Source of the DNA: Chrysoperla carnea
Lineage: Eukaryota; Arthropoda; Insecta; Neuroptera; Chrysopidae
Length of the DNA: 64,000 bases
NCBI RefSeq assembly: GCF_905475395.1
Contig: NC_058340.1
Span: 65,450,181-65,514,180, forward strand
Direction of reading: 5' to 3'
In this document: one piece after another, positions 25,134 to 35,581 of the stretch
How positions within the stretch are numbered: position 1 is the stretch's first letter
Layout of the letters: each line of letters starts with the position of its first letter
Notes under the pieces: model-generated
The model's input: the letters and a program-made list of their open reading frames with translations, nothing else
Databases searched by the model: none
What the model was told of the DNA's origin: nothing
Translations under genes and position numbers: made by a program

Positions 25134-26164
25134 TATTTTTTGTTTAGAAAAAGTTTGATCTCAACTTTTAAACCTATCTTTAGTAGGAGTTCGTGACATA
25201 AAATATCCAACTAGAATTTAAAAAGTACTTTTACCTAATTTTTCTTAAGTTCAAAAAAAACCTTATTTGACATCACGAACTTCTTCCGGTAATGAAAGGA
25301 GGGAATTTTTACTCTCGACATTTTTTTAGTGTGCTTTTTTTAAATTATTTGTAAATATGTATATAAAATATAAAAAATTTTAAAGAATAGAAAGAGTTTC
25401 ATAACAAAATCAGCATACAATTTTGTACAACTATTCTAATTTTCCTCTAGAAATATTTTTTATTACTTATTTATCCACCAAAACAAAGATTTCTCTCAAA
25501 GATAAAAATTAATAGAAAATGCATGCATTAATTTAAAGGGAGGCGGAGTTTTAGACCTGTTTATTATAAATGAATATTCCCAATAACTAATTTTGATGTG
25601 ACATAAATATAGATTATTACATGAATGTGTGAAGGATAATTTAATGATACATTTATTTCAATAACAATAAAAATACCCAAAAATATAAAATTGATAAAGT
25701 ATACAATTGAGATTTTGAGAGATTTCTTATTTTACAGACTTAAAATTTTATGTCAATTTGAAAATATCACAGTTAATATAATTTAATAATAATTGACAAA
25801 TTTTTAATATAGGTTCTCAAAATATCACATATTTAAATCTGACTTTTAATTAAAAAAATAGTAATTAGTATCAGATCTTTTAAAATCACAGAAGTTGAAC
25901 TTTAAATATCTCAGCTTTGACTTTGAATAAATATCTTTGGCAGATTTGTGAAACAAAAGGATAAAATCTAACAAATATTTTTACAAAAACAATATAATTA
26001 GATGTTTCCTAGCATCAATAAGAAAGATAATTATAATTTAATAAGATTTGCATTAAGTAATGGAGCTAATGATGTTTTGAAGCAAGAAGTTCTTAAAACC
26101 GTTAAAATAGTTGTTGCAAAAGATATGATACATCTCACGAAGCTATTACTTTCAAACTTGCATC

Positions 26165-26447
26165 TACATATACTGCCCCGAGAAAAAAAAGTGACGCACT
26201 TAAAAAACTTTTAAATTTTCTCGAAATTTCAATTAGGTATATCTTGGCGAAAAATGGTTGGATCTGAATAATATATATGATCCGAAAATATTTGAGATTC
26301 TGATTCAAAAACTGTAAATTACAAGCTATCGGATCATATATTTTCCATTCAAATCCAATTATTTTCCGCTGAAATATACTTGTTTGAAATTTCCAGAAAA
26401 TTTAAAATTTTTTTAAGTGCTCCACTTTTTTTGCGGGACAATATGTA
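26165..26447. mobile_element. Palindromic MITE, 283 bp
   Basis: The left arm (TACATATACTGCCCCG, then AAAAAAGTG, GCACTTAAAAAA, TTTTAAATTTTCT) is repeated inverted to the right end (CGGGACAATATGTA). The arms are about 75 bp. A second inner pair (TGATCCGAAAATAT / CGGATCATATATTT) extends the fold. Confidence 0.7.
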
Positions 26448-26789
26448 AAGTTCATACCCGCCTACTGTGCCTATCTCCACCAACAAAGGTGGACAGATTT
26501 TCTTAGTCTAAGCTTCTAAGTATGTTTTTAAGTGTTAGGTAAAGAAAACATGACGACAGACAATGGCTAATGAAATATGCTTGAACTACGATAAACTCAC
26601 GAAGGAAAATCGATTGATCCGTTCGATCTGCAGTCGATTGAGAGAGATACCCTTTTTAATAATTATATAAATAGTGTCCAAATTTATAAAATAAAAACTA
26701 GCTATTAAAAAATATAAAAAGGCCTTAAAAATTAAAAAGAAATATATTTTCGTAAATATATAAATGAACTCTGAAATAAAATACTGTAC

Positions 26790-27058
26790 CTGTAAACCAA
26801 ACATTCGTTTTTTCCGTCCTTTATAAGGTAATTCCGTCCTCTGTAATCTGGATGTTGATGATTTATTTTTAATAATTGATTTTAATTCATTGCATGATTG
26901 ACTAAATTCATCATCACTATCATTTTCATCGTCATCACTATCATTTTCATCTGATTCCTTGTGTCTTGATCGTGACGATAATGGTTCATCTTCTGTTTTA
27001 CATGTTTTACCCAAACGCATATGTATTGGTAATTTTCCTATTCGTTCTTTTTTCAAAC
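26790..27058 (-). CDS. SR-rich gene, exon 4
   Basis: Acceptor CGTATAG, 269 bases, ends in phase 0 at Phe-Gly-Leu-Gln with donor GTACAG. Contains KLPIHMRLGK and an acidic DENDSDDDENDSDDE stretch. Reading beyond the donor gives hydrophobic, intron-like sequence. Confidence 0.72.
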
Positions 27059-30000
27059 CTATACGAAAAATAAATTTAATTATTTTGGTTTTCTTAAGAT
27101 TAAAATATTACTATTCATTGAAGAAAGGAATTACTATTCCTTAAGGAAAAGACAATTTTATTTTAAATTAGTTAATCAGTCAAGCGTATAAACATTAAGG
27201 TTGTTTGAAAATGCAAGAGAGTTTCATTATCCCTCTCACTCTGTCCCATGCAAAATGTGAAGTATCAGCTGCCAACTATAAATAAACAAATTTTTTGTAT
27301 TTGAAGATAGTATAATTATTTTATTCTTGAATTTTTTATATTTAAATTTATAAATTAAAACTACAGTCAAACCTGGATAAGCGAGAATTCATGGGAGCAC
27401 AATCTCATTCTCGCTTATAGAGGTTTCTCCCTAACCCGAGTTTCTCGTTAATGCAGGTACATGGGTGACGTTTCTCCCTTATAGAGGTGCGCAGCAATAG
27501 CAAGTCACAGCAAGTACGAATGTAGTAAATATGTAATATGATTGTAGCGGTTCGTTGTGTGCGTAGTCATGGTAGGGATAATAAAATCGATGCCAGCGCT
27601 TTAAGTGAAAAATTTTGGAGATAAAGGAGGCTGTTATGACTAATTTGCAATTCTTTACATGTTAATGATATAGAAACTGTCAAATTAAAATGATTGAAAA
27701 ACACTAATTAATTAAACTTAATGCATTAAAAATTGTAAAAATAAGAAATCAAATTGTACAAATATTATTTTTCAAATGTAAATTATCATAATTATTTATT
27801 TAAATTTGTGAAACAAGAATATTAAATTTTAAATGTAAGTTTTCAATGCAATCCATACAATTCTATATGCATCCATACAATTCTATAATTAAAGTAGTGT
27901 ATCGTTGTCATGGAAACGAAATTCACGCACGAAGCGAATAGTTCCCCCTAAATAATATAAATAAATAAAGCTTGACTGTCGCTTATAGAGGTATTCGTTG
28001 TGTGCGTAGTCATGGTAGGGACAATAAAATCGATGCCAGCGCTTTAAGTGAAAAATTTTGGGGTTAAAGGGGGCTGTTATGACTAATTTGCAATTCTTTA
28101 CATGTTAATGTAATAGAAATGTCAAATTAAAATTATTGAAAAACACTATTTAATTAAACTTAATGCATTCAAAATTGTGAAAATAAGAAATCAAATTGAA
28201 CAAATATTATTTTTCAAATGTAAATTATCATAATTATTTATTTAAATTTGTGAGACAAGAATATTAAATTTTAAATGTAAGTCTTAAATGCAATCCATAC
28301 AATTATATATGCATCCATACAATTCTATAAAGTAGTGTATCGTTACCATGGAAACGAAACTCACGCACGGAGCGAATAGATAAGTAGCAGTCTCACTTAC
28401 GGAGGTCCATGAGGGAAAAACTACTCTCTCTTACAGAGCTTTCTGTTTCTCGCTAATAGAGGTTTTGGGAGCTTAAAATGACGGGTCCTGGCTATTACTC
28501 TCACTTACAGAGTTTTCTCACTTATCCAGTTCTCACTTACCCAGGTTTGACGGTATATCATTATTTAATAAAATTATTTTTTGACAATACAATGACATAT
28601 CTTCAACACATGTGCTACGTTGCCAAGCGTAATAGAATTATATTTTTCATACATTTCATTTTTCATTTGTCATAATTTTTGTTAATCAAGATAAGATACC
28701 ATACCTTTACTGGATTTCTGAAATGCTGATAATGATGTAAGTGACTTCTTCGACATTTCTTGAAATGCATTTCGTAATAATCGTGTTGGTGGACCAGATT
28801 TTAAAGAACCATGGTGATGATGGTGTGATTGAGACGAAAGTGTTTTTCTTTCAGCTCGTCGCCTACTTAATTCTGTTCTGAGATCTATAATAAATTGAAA
28901 GAAAATCTAAAAAAAATTCTTCTTTTTCAAGAATATACTGTGGGTAATAATCTGTTCGAAAGCAAATTCTGTCAATAATTACTTTTTATAAAATTGGGAA
29001 AACTATGACCTAAATGTTTCATGAAATAGGATTTGAATTTTCGTAGACTCGTCAAGAGGAAACCACTCACAAAGTTTCAAGTATGTATTCATTATTTAAA
29101 AAACAACCGTGGTGTCACGGTCTATTAACTAAGTTTGTAAGCTAGTGTGCTATACAGATAGCGCTAAATTTACTTAAAATTATAAAATCGAGAACTTACC
29201 ATCTGAATTTTGTGTTGCTTCTGTTGTATTTGTTTCCTCATTTTCATTATCGTAAACAATTTCTGGTTCAAAGCTATCGTTACTCTCTTCTTTAACATTC
29301 TTCTCCTCCTTAACAGTCTTAACAACCTTCGAAGATGGTTGTTGGGGTGGGGGCGGTGATGACGATGCCGTCGTTATCACTTCAGTTACTTTACGATTTT
29401 CTTTAATATTTATCGTTGGTTTTTCACTTATCACAATACGCATATTATTTGTTGATTTTACATCAACAGTCGGTGCTACCGCTGGAGTCGAATCACTGGA
29501 TTTCTTACTATCGTTTTGTTCAACCACTCGACTACTTAATTTCTCTTTCGAGTCCTTAACTATAAATTTTTTATGAACTACTTCATCGTTTGATGATTTA
29601 TGAATTTTACGTTTACGTGAATCAATATGGCGTCGTCGGGTATCACTAGTTTTATCACGTGTCTCACGACTTTTAATACTTAATGGACCTGATTTTTCTA
29701 ACGATACCGTCCTATTCACTGTTCGTATTGGTCTTACAATATTAGAATTTGTAGATTGTGTTTTAAATCGACCTTCATTTTCATTATCACTTTCGTCGGT
29801 CGACCATAAATCTGCTAATCCCGTGTTACTATTTTCTTCTTCAAAGAGATCCTCTGTTTCACTAATCATCTCATTTTCATTTTCTATTTCATTTAAATTT
29901 TCAATTTCATTTTCCTTTTCAACGGGTGATTTGTTAAGTTTAATTTTAATAACGCCGTCTCCAGGAACTTCAATTGGTTTATTACTTTCAAATTTACGCC

Positions 30001-33000
30001 GCCTTGCTTCGAGAACAGGATCTGTAAATGTTTTCGGTGAAGCTTCTTTTGGTTCCACCGGAGCAGACACTTTTTCTGTTGAATTATTTCTTGGAGAATC
30101 ATTTCTTGGCGGAAGTTTCTTCTCATATTTTGGTGGAGGTTTAGAGCCCTTGTAACCCAATCGATTATAAACGTTAAACTTATTCGATGGAGATGAAATT
30201 TTCCCACCTTTTGGCGAATTTGATCTCTTTTTAACAATTCTTCGAGCGGGAGATGGACTACGTCCAAATGGTCGCGGTGAAAATGATCGACGTTTATAAT
30301 TTCGATCATTGCTGGGTGGTGTACGTGATCTTCGCCGTAAATCACTTCGTTGTGGAGATATTGATCTTCGCCGAGGAGGAGGGCTATATCGCCTAGGAGG
30401 CGGGGAATATGTAAATCGTGGCCGTGAATATGGTGATATTGAACGTTTACGAAGTGGGCTTCGATACGGCGACGAAGATGAGGTACTTGAAGAGGATGAA
30501 ATTGATCGACGAGACGGTGATAGTTTTCGTTTTGCAAGAATTTCACGATTTTGTAAAACAAACGCTGCAGATCTTGGTGATAAAGGTGCCATTGTTATTG
30601 TATTTAGTACTTCTGTGTTGATTCGCAAAGGAGATAAAGGTGGTGCTGGTCGTTTTGGAGAAGGTCCTCGTCGGTATAATGGACTTTTTGGCCGATATAA
30701 ATTACGTGGTGGTGACCCTCTACGTAGTGGTGATGTCTTACGTAGGGGTGACGTCTTACGTAAAGGTGACCCCATACGTACAGGTGACATTTTACGTGGA
30801 GGTGGGGATTTACGCGGAGGGGGCGTGCGTCTTTTAGCAGCGTCTTTAAACTCTTCTTCGTTAGGTAATTTTTCCTCTGCTGGAGACACTTTGGTAATTT
30901 TATCATTTGGAGGTTTTTCATCAATTGCTTTCTTTTCTAATGGTTTTTTATCTACAGTTTCAGTTTTCACTGAGGGTTCTTCAATTTTCTTAACTTTTGC
31001 ATCGCTCTTTTCGGAATTTGGCAAACTTTTCGGCGAAGTCTTTTCATTCTTGTCTGTTGGAGACTTATTATCTAATTTTTTTACAGTTTTGGCAGTTTTT
31101 GGTTTGTCCTTAGCTTTAGGTTCTGCTTGAGGATTATCGAGTATTTTTTCATTACCAGCGATTTCATTCTCTAATTCATCCAATAGCCGGTCCAGACTGT
31201 CACCGCGCTCTGAACGATCTTTAACTGATTCATTATCGGATGAATTTGATTTATCATTGGTTTCAGATTCGCTTTCAGATTGATCAGAATGATCGTAGCG
31301 ATTAAATTTTGAATTGTTTTCTTCTTTCGAATCTGTTGTGGTATCTACTTTACTTTCGGTTGGCACTGAATTTGATGTGCTATCGGCCGCTATTGGGATA
31401 GCAATTAAATTTGTATTGACTCGAGGATTTGAATTGTTCTGAAAATAATAATACGAATTACAATTTTTCAATTGCAGCAAAATGTTTATGTTTTGCGCAA
31501 CAATGGAGACAACAAAATAAAAATTTGTGCCTTTATCATTATAAAAACTGCAGGGTCCTTTTAACTAACAGCGGAATAGTCACATTAAACCGATTTATAT
31601 AAAAATTGTAAAGAATTTTCTAGGCTATTAGTTTATATACACGACTTCGTGCGCGAATTGCAAACCGTGGCTCTTATGGATAGAAAGTATTGTCCCTACG
31701 ACCCCCAATTCATTCTCCTAGCATTCCTTCTGTGATCTTACTGTCATTATATGTAGATTAAAATAATCATCGAATTAAATGAAGAGAATATAGAAAAAAA
31801 AAATACTACACAATAAACAAATTTTACCTCCTACACTCGATTATCTAATTCTATATATAACACACAGTATAAATGCAGTCTCTTTAATGTATAACATACA
31901 ACTAGATGTATTTATAATAAGTTACATAAATAATTAAAGATGCTATGTTTATAAAAATCAATTTTTAAACCCCGACGCAAAAAGAAGGGTGTGATGAAGT
32001 TTGACCGCTATGTGTGTGTGTGTGTAACTCTTGAACTGATGAACCGATTTCGATTTTTGTTTCGATGGCAATTTAATGGAGAGTGTTCTCAGGTATATTT
32101 CAATAAAATTGGTTCAATTTGGGTAGAGCTACAAGGAAAAATCTGTTTTTTTAATTTTTAATTTTGTTAATTTTGATAAAATTCAGAACCACGCATCAAA
32201 CTTACGTACAGCTTTGTTCAATACAAATGATCCATACGAAATCGAAACAAAAATTTCATTTAAACAACTTTTACTTAGTAACCGAAACTACAGGACGGTA
32301 TATTTTTGGGGTAGCCTGTTATTAAACTTCACTTAAATCACTTCTGAGAATAGATAACTAAAATGCATAGAATTAACAAACAATAACTTTTCTTTATTGA
32401 ATGGAACTAATCAACGAAGTATGAGACCAATGCCTTCAAAGATCAGTAATATTTTTATTACCCAATTGATCTCTAGGCGAAGATATAACTGTTTAATTGC
32501 TTCATCTTGTAGCCTATGGCTAATATATAATTTTTTGAAAATGTATTTGGCCGCCATTAGCTGCCATTTTGGACCTAGGCGATTTTTATTAGTTTGAAAT
32601 AAACTTAAGACGTAAATAAAAATAATAAATTTACTTATGGCGAAGATAATGATTAGCTATACCAATTATTATAACAAAGAAGATCGATTAATAAATAATG
32701 AATGTTAATATTTCACAATTTTTTACATGTTGGAACATTTTTTTTCGGATCTGACTGTACATAATTAAAACGTAACGAAATTTGAGACGAAAAGATAAAC
32801 ATAAATATTTTATATACACAAATATAGATTGTTTATTAAAATAAAATTACAATACAAATTAAATAAAATGTGATTATAAACTTACATTTCTATTGATGCC
32901 CCCACGACCAACTCGATGTCCCTTCAATGTTTTATTACGTTTGAAATTTTTATTATTTCCATCATATTTTTTATATGAATTATTTTGTATTGTTACAGAT

Positions 33001-33089
33001 CCAGCTGTATTGCAGTTTTCCAATTTTCGTTTCCGTGATTTTAATGCTGCTAATCGTAAAAATTCTAAATCTTCATCGTCTGAACCCAT
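26790..33089 (-). CDS. Large SR-rich nuclear protein, identity unresolved, 3' partial
   Basis: Four exons (33089-32886, 31438-29200, 28884-28705, 27058-26790) join with consistent phases into 964 residues without a stop. The N-terminus is SDDEDLEFLRLAALKSRKRK. Residues about 110-270 are acidic and Ser/Lys-rich. An RS/SP-rich domain spans about 271-475, with hexapeptide repeats of the type TSPLRK and blocks such as SPPPRRYSPPPRRRSISP. Short R-L-G motifs follow (VYNRLGYKG near 495; KLPIHMRLGK in exon 4), then acidic runs with Asp-Asp-Glu. Such composition is known from splicing and RNA-export factors and from nuclear-speckle proteins, so nuclear RNA processing is inferred. No RRM, CCCH finger or other folded domain is visible. 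The first ATG directly follows an AG acceptor, so an upstream exon exists. The C-terminal exon was not found. I cannot name the gene. Confidence 0.75.
27364..28553. mobile_element. pogo/Tigger-like non-autonomous element in SR gene intron 3
   Basis: TA sites flank a 1,190-bp unit whose ends, CAGTCAAACCTGGATAAG and CTTACCCAGGTTTGACGG, are inverted repeats. CAGT...-type ends with TA duplication are typical of pogo/Tigger and other Tc1-mariner elements. Further copies of the CTCRCTTATAGAGGTTT block lie just inside each end, probably transposase sites. No transposase ORF is present. Confidence 0.75.
27551..28400 (+). repeat. 443-bp tandem duplication inside the pogo-like element
   Basis: The block starting TTCGTTGTGTGCGTAGTCAT at 27551 recurs at 27994, and the two units stay alignable to CATGGAAACGAA and beyond with few substitutions and small indels. 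Confidence 0.8.
28705..28884 (-). CDS. SR-rich gene, exon 3
   Basis: 180 bases, phase 1 at both ends, between TTATAG and GTATGG. Encodes DLRTELSRRRAERKTL, a run of five His, then TRLLRNAFQEMSKKSLTSL. Too short to stand alone, but the frame and both splice sites agree with its neighbours. Confidence 0.75.
29200..31438 (-). CDS. SR-rich gene, large central exon
   Basis: 2,239 bases. The acceptor TTTTCAG ends at 31439, and the exon ends in phase 1 with donor GTAAGT at 29199. It holds the whole RS/SP-rich domain. Long ORFs on the opposite strand are shadows of this low-complexity coding. Confidence 0.85.
31439..32885 (-). other. SR-rich gene intron 1
   Basis: 1.45-kb intron with one R2 repeat copy (31970-32170). 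The rest is AT-rich without recognisable structure. Confidence 0.6.
31970..32170 (+). repeat. R2 dispersed repeat, copy in SR gene intron 1
   Basis: Starts with CCCCGACGCAAAAAGAAGGG, contains a (TG)n run and GAACTGATGAACCGATTTCG, and continues to GGAGAGTGTTCTCAGG. Confidence 0.6.
32886..33089 (-). CDS. SR-rich gene, first recognised coding exon
   Basis: 68 residues ending in phase 0 with donor GTAAGT. TTTCAG immediately precedes the ATG, so either a 5' UTR exon or further coding sequence lies upstream. Confidence 0.7.
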
Positions 33090-35413
33090 CTGAAACGGGA
33101 AACATAATAAAATGTTTTAAATCTCTAAAACGTAGTGAAATACTCAAAAAAATTTTTTATTGTAATTGGTTAAAAGTTATTTAATAATGTAATACTTACT
33201 TTCTTGAATATTCAAGACAATTTTTCTTAAAAGATGGATGTCAAAATATTAAAAATATTTTAACTGTGACATACCATTACACCATACATACACCAATACA
33301 CATATGTTAAACAAATAAAGGTTGGAATAGTTCTTTATAGCATTCATTTATAGAGAATAAACTCTATTATTGCTTCAATAATAAAGCCTAGCACACATGT
33401 TCGTTTTACAAGGTATTGGCGAACGAAATTACCTAGAGATGGCTCTGGTGTGAATGCAATATGGCCGATATAGAGGATTTTCGTTCAAGTTGTCAAAATA
33501 AATTTTTGCATTTTTTTTTTGTTTATTTGTTTTTTTAACATGGAGAAAGCCCTGGATATTAATATTGGTGATATATTTTATCTACTTGGTGGATCAGTAA
33601 GGCCGTTGATGGAAGGAGAGGCGCTTTCTCGTTCCAAAAACTTGTTTTTCTGTGGTATCCAATCGAAGCAAAATAATTGTTTATTAATCAAATCTTCATG
33701 TTTGCAAACGTCGAACATCACCGAGAAACCTCATGAGATCTAAATCAAAGTGTTTGTAGCCAATGACAACAAAAAAATCGAATGCTATTGTTCTTGCAAA
33801 GCGGGCGCGGGAAGCAAGTGCAAGCATGTTTTTGCGACATTGTGCGACAACTGACGCCTGTAGATCTTGTTTTCCCACACTGGGGAACACCACAACGTTT
33901 TTCATTTTTGATAATTTCCATCTCAACAACAAAAACATTCAGCACTTGTGTAGCTGTCAAAACTCAAAATCCTCTATAATAGTTTCACTAATCCTCGCTG
34001 CGCGGCGCCACCGTATCTTGCGATCGCGAATAATAATAATAAAAGCTGCGTTTAGCCGAAGTGAATTAATTTACTGAGCGGTAGCTAAAAAATTACTAAG
34101 CACCCCATTTAAAATAATCCTTTTTTTGGCGAGATAAGATGTGAATATCTTTTCGCTCAGTATGGCTCAAATCGATTGATCGCATCCAATATAATAGTTC
34201 AGCAATAATTATTTGGCGGTTCTATTCAGATTTTGCAGTATTACTAAACGCCTACTTCATATAAGCGATTAGTAATTATTTTATTATATTAGTAGACCAT
34301 ACTCAGAAAACAATTTCTAAATTTACTATAGTCGCTAAATACGCCCTGCTAGCTGATTTAGAAACCATCATTTTTAATCAACAAATTAAGAAAAGATGTA
34401 GCTTTTTTTTCACCAAACATGACGCAGTAATTATAACTTTCTATATCGTGTCAACATTCTACTTATAGATATGAATATATTAGAAACTTAATACTTTTCT
34501 GAAATTTGCTATAGAAACTTTTACTCTCCAATTTTGACTGAAACCAAATTTTATATAACTTAATGCAGGTAGGTATTATTTGCGACACTTTCCACTTTTG
34601 TCAATCATCAAAATTATATTATCTACTAAGAATATAGGTCACTCACTTATGCTCGAAATCTTGTCCCTTTTTGAGCATGAGCCTTAATTAAAAGCAGTGA
34701 ATAAATTTTACAATTATTTTGTGCAAATAAAAATATGTACACGTTTACACTTGAAATTGAAAAACTGAAATTGGTTCATGTTAATCCTTTTAAGAGATAA
34801 GAAATATTTCCCAACACCCAATTATTTCAACGTGGAATGGTTTAATATAAGTTCTTCGCAAATACTTTCTACAATGAAATTCGACACGTTGTAAAAGAGC
34901 TACGATTATTTTCGCTCACTCTCAAAATTTTTAGTTCTAATGTGTTTCTTGAGAATTTGAATTTCGGCGTTTATTACATTACATACGCACTTTTACAACG
35001 ATTTAATTAAAAATAATTCGTTCATTTTTCTTATTTTGTATGCAACAATTTTCATGTGATCTCAATAGACGACCATGAGTTTAGTGGGGTAAGATGGGGA
35101 AAACAATAACATGAAGTTTTGAACATTTGACAGTACATTTTTTGGTGTGACATATTTTTGACATTTCATGTGAATAATGATGGTAATTTGATTCGTAATT
35201 TGTTAATTCGTATTTGTTTAAGATAAAAACTTATGGTAATTTCCATTTTTCTTTAGATTTTTAGATAAAATTTATGCAAAAATGATTAAAAAAAAAGATA
35301 ATCTAATTTTTGTTTCAGAAGTATATTAACAGAATTAAGTATTAGTCATCACTATTTTTAATTTTTATCCTTAAAAAGACCAAAAAAACTTAAAAATATT
35401 AAATAAATAAAAA
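33090..35413. other. Divergent intergenic region between the SR-rich gene and CHMP2A
   Basis: 2.3 kb that should contain both promoters. A SWIM-domain pseudogene occupies 33540-33920. A TTTGTTTCAG at 35310-35319 could be the acceptor of a CHMP2A 5' UTR exon, since the ATG lies 94 bp downstream. No core promoter motif could be assigned with confidence. Confidence 0.5.
33540..33920 (+). pseudogene. Decayed SWIM zinc-finger protein fragment
   Basis: The reading frame from the ATG at 33540 gives MEKALDINIGDIFYLLGG and about 68 residues, then an in-frame TAA at 33741-33743. The same frame continues with CYCSCKAGAGSKCKH (about 33784-33828), a clear SWIM zinc finger (CxCx(n)CxH). It stops again at 33850-33852. 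In another frame LTPVDLVFPHWGTPQ follows, which resembles the segment after the SWIM finger in repetitive insect SWIM proteins. One stop plus one frameshift suggests a dead transposon-related or retrocopied fragment. Splicing around the stop cannot be excluded, but no good splice sites were seen. Confidence 0.6.
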
Positions 35414-35581
35414 ATGGAGTGGTTATTTGGGAAAAAAGTTACACCCGAAGAAATGCTCCGGAAAAATCAACGGGCGTTAAATAAGGCAATGAGAGACTTA
35501 GATAGGGAAAAAGCAAGAATGGAACAACAAGAGAAGAAAATTATAGCTGATATTAAGAAAATGGCTAAAGATGGCCAAATG
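35414..35581 (+). CDS. CHMP2A: CHMP2A exon 1
   Basis: 56 codons, phase 0, ending Asp-Gly-Gln-Met with donor GTAAGT at 35582. Confidence 0.95.

Larger units (their letters stand above)
16226..26789. other. Intergenic region upstream of nautilus
   Basis: About 10.5 kb, extremely AT-rich with poly-T and poly-A runs (for example about 17631-17650 and 21946-21961). It must contain the nautilus promoter to the left and the unlocated 3' end of the SR-rich gene to the right, but neither could be fixed. Recognisable repeats are listed separately. Short ORFs at 22628-22885, 23174-23509, 23953-24162 and 26002-26214 show no family resemblance or splice context and were not called. Confidence 0.5.

Noticed and set aside
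26002-26214. 70-residue + strand ORF
   Set aside because: Its 3' part is the left arm of the palindromic MITE at 26165-26447; no protein resemblance.
29893-30561. 222-residue minus-strand ORF in another frame of the SR-rich exon
   Set aside because: His/Arg-rich shadow of the repeat coding; the main frame continues through with consistent splice sites.
30309-31130. 273-residue ORF on the + strand
   Set aside because: It lies antisense to the SR-rich exon and its Gly/Arg/Leu composition mirrors the low-complexity codons of the real gene.
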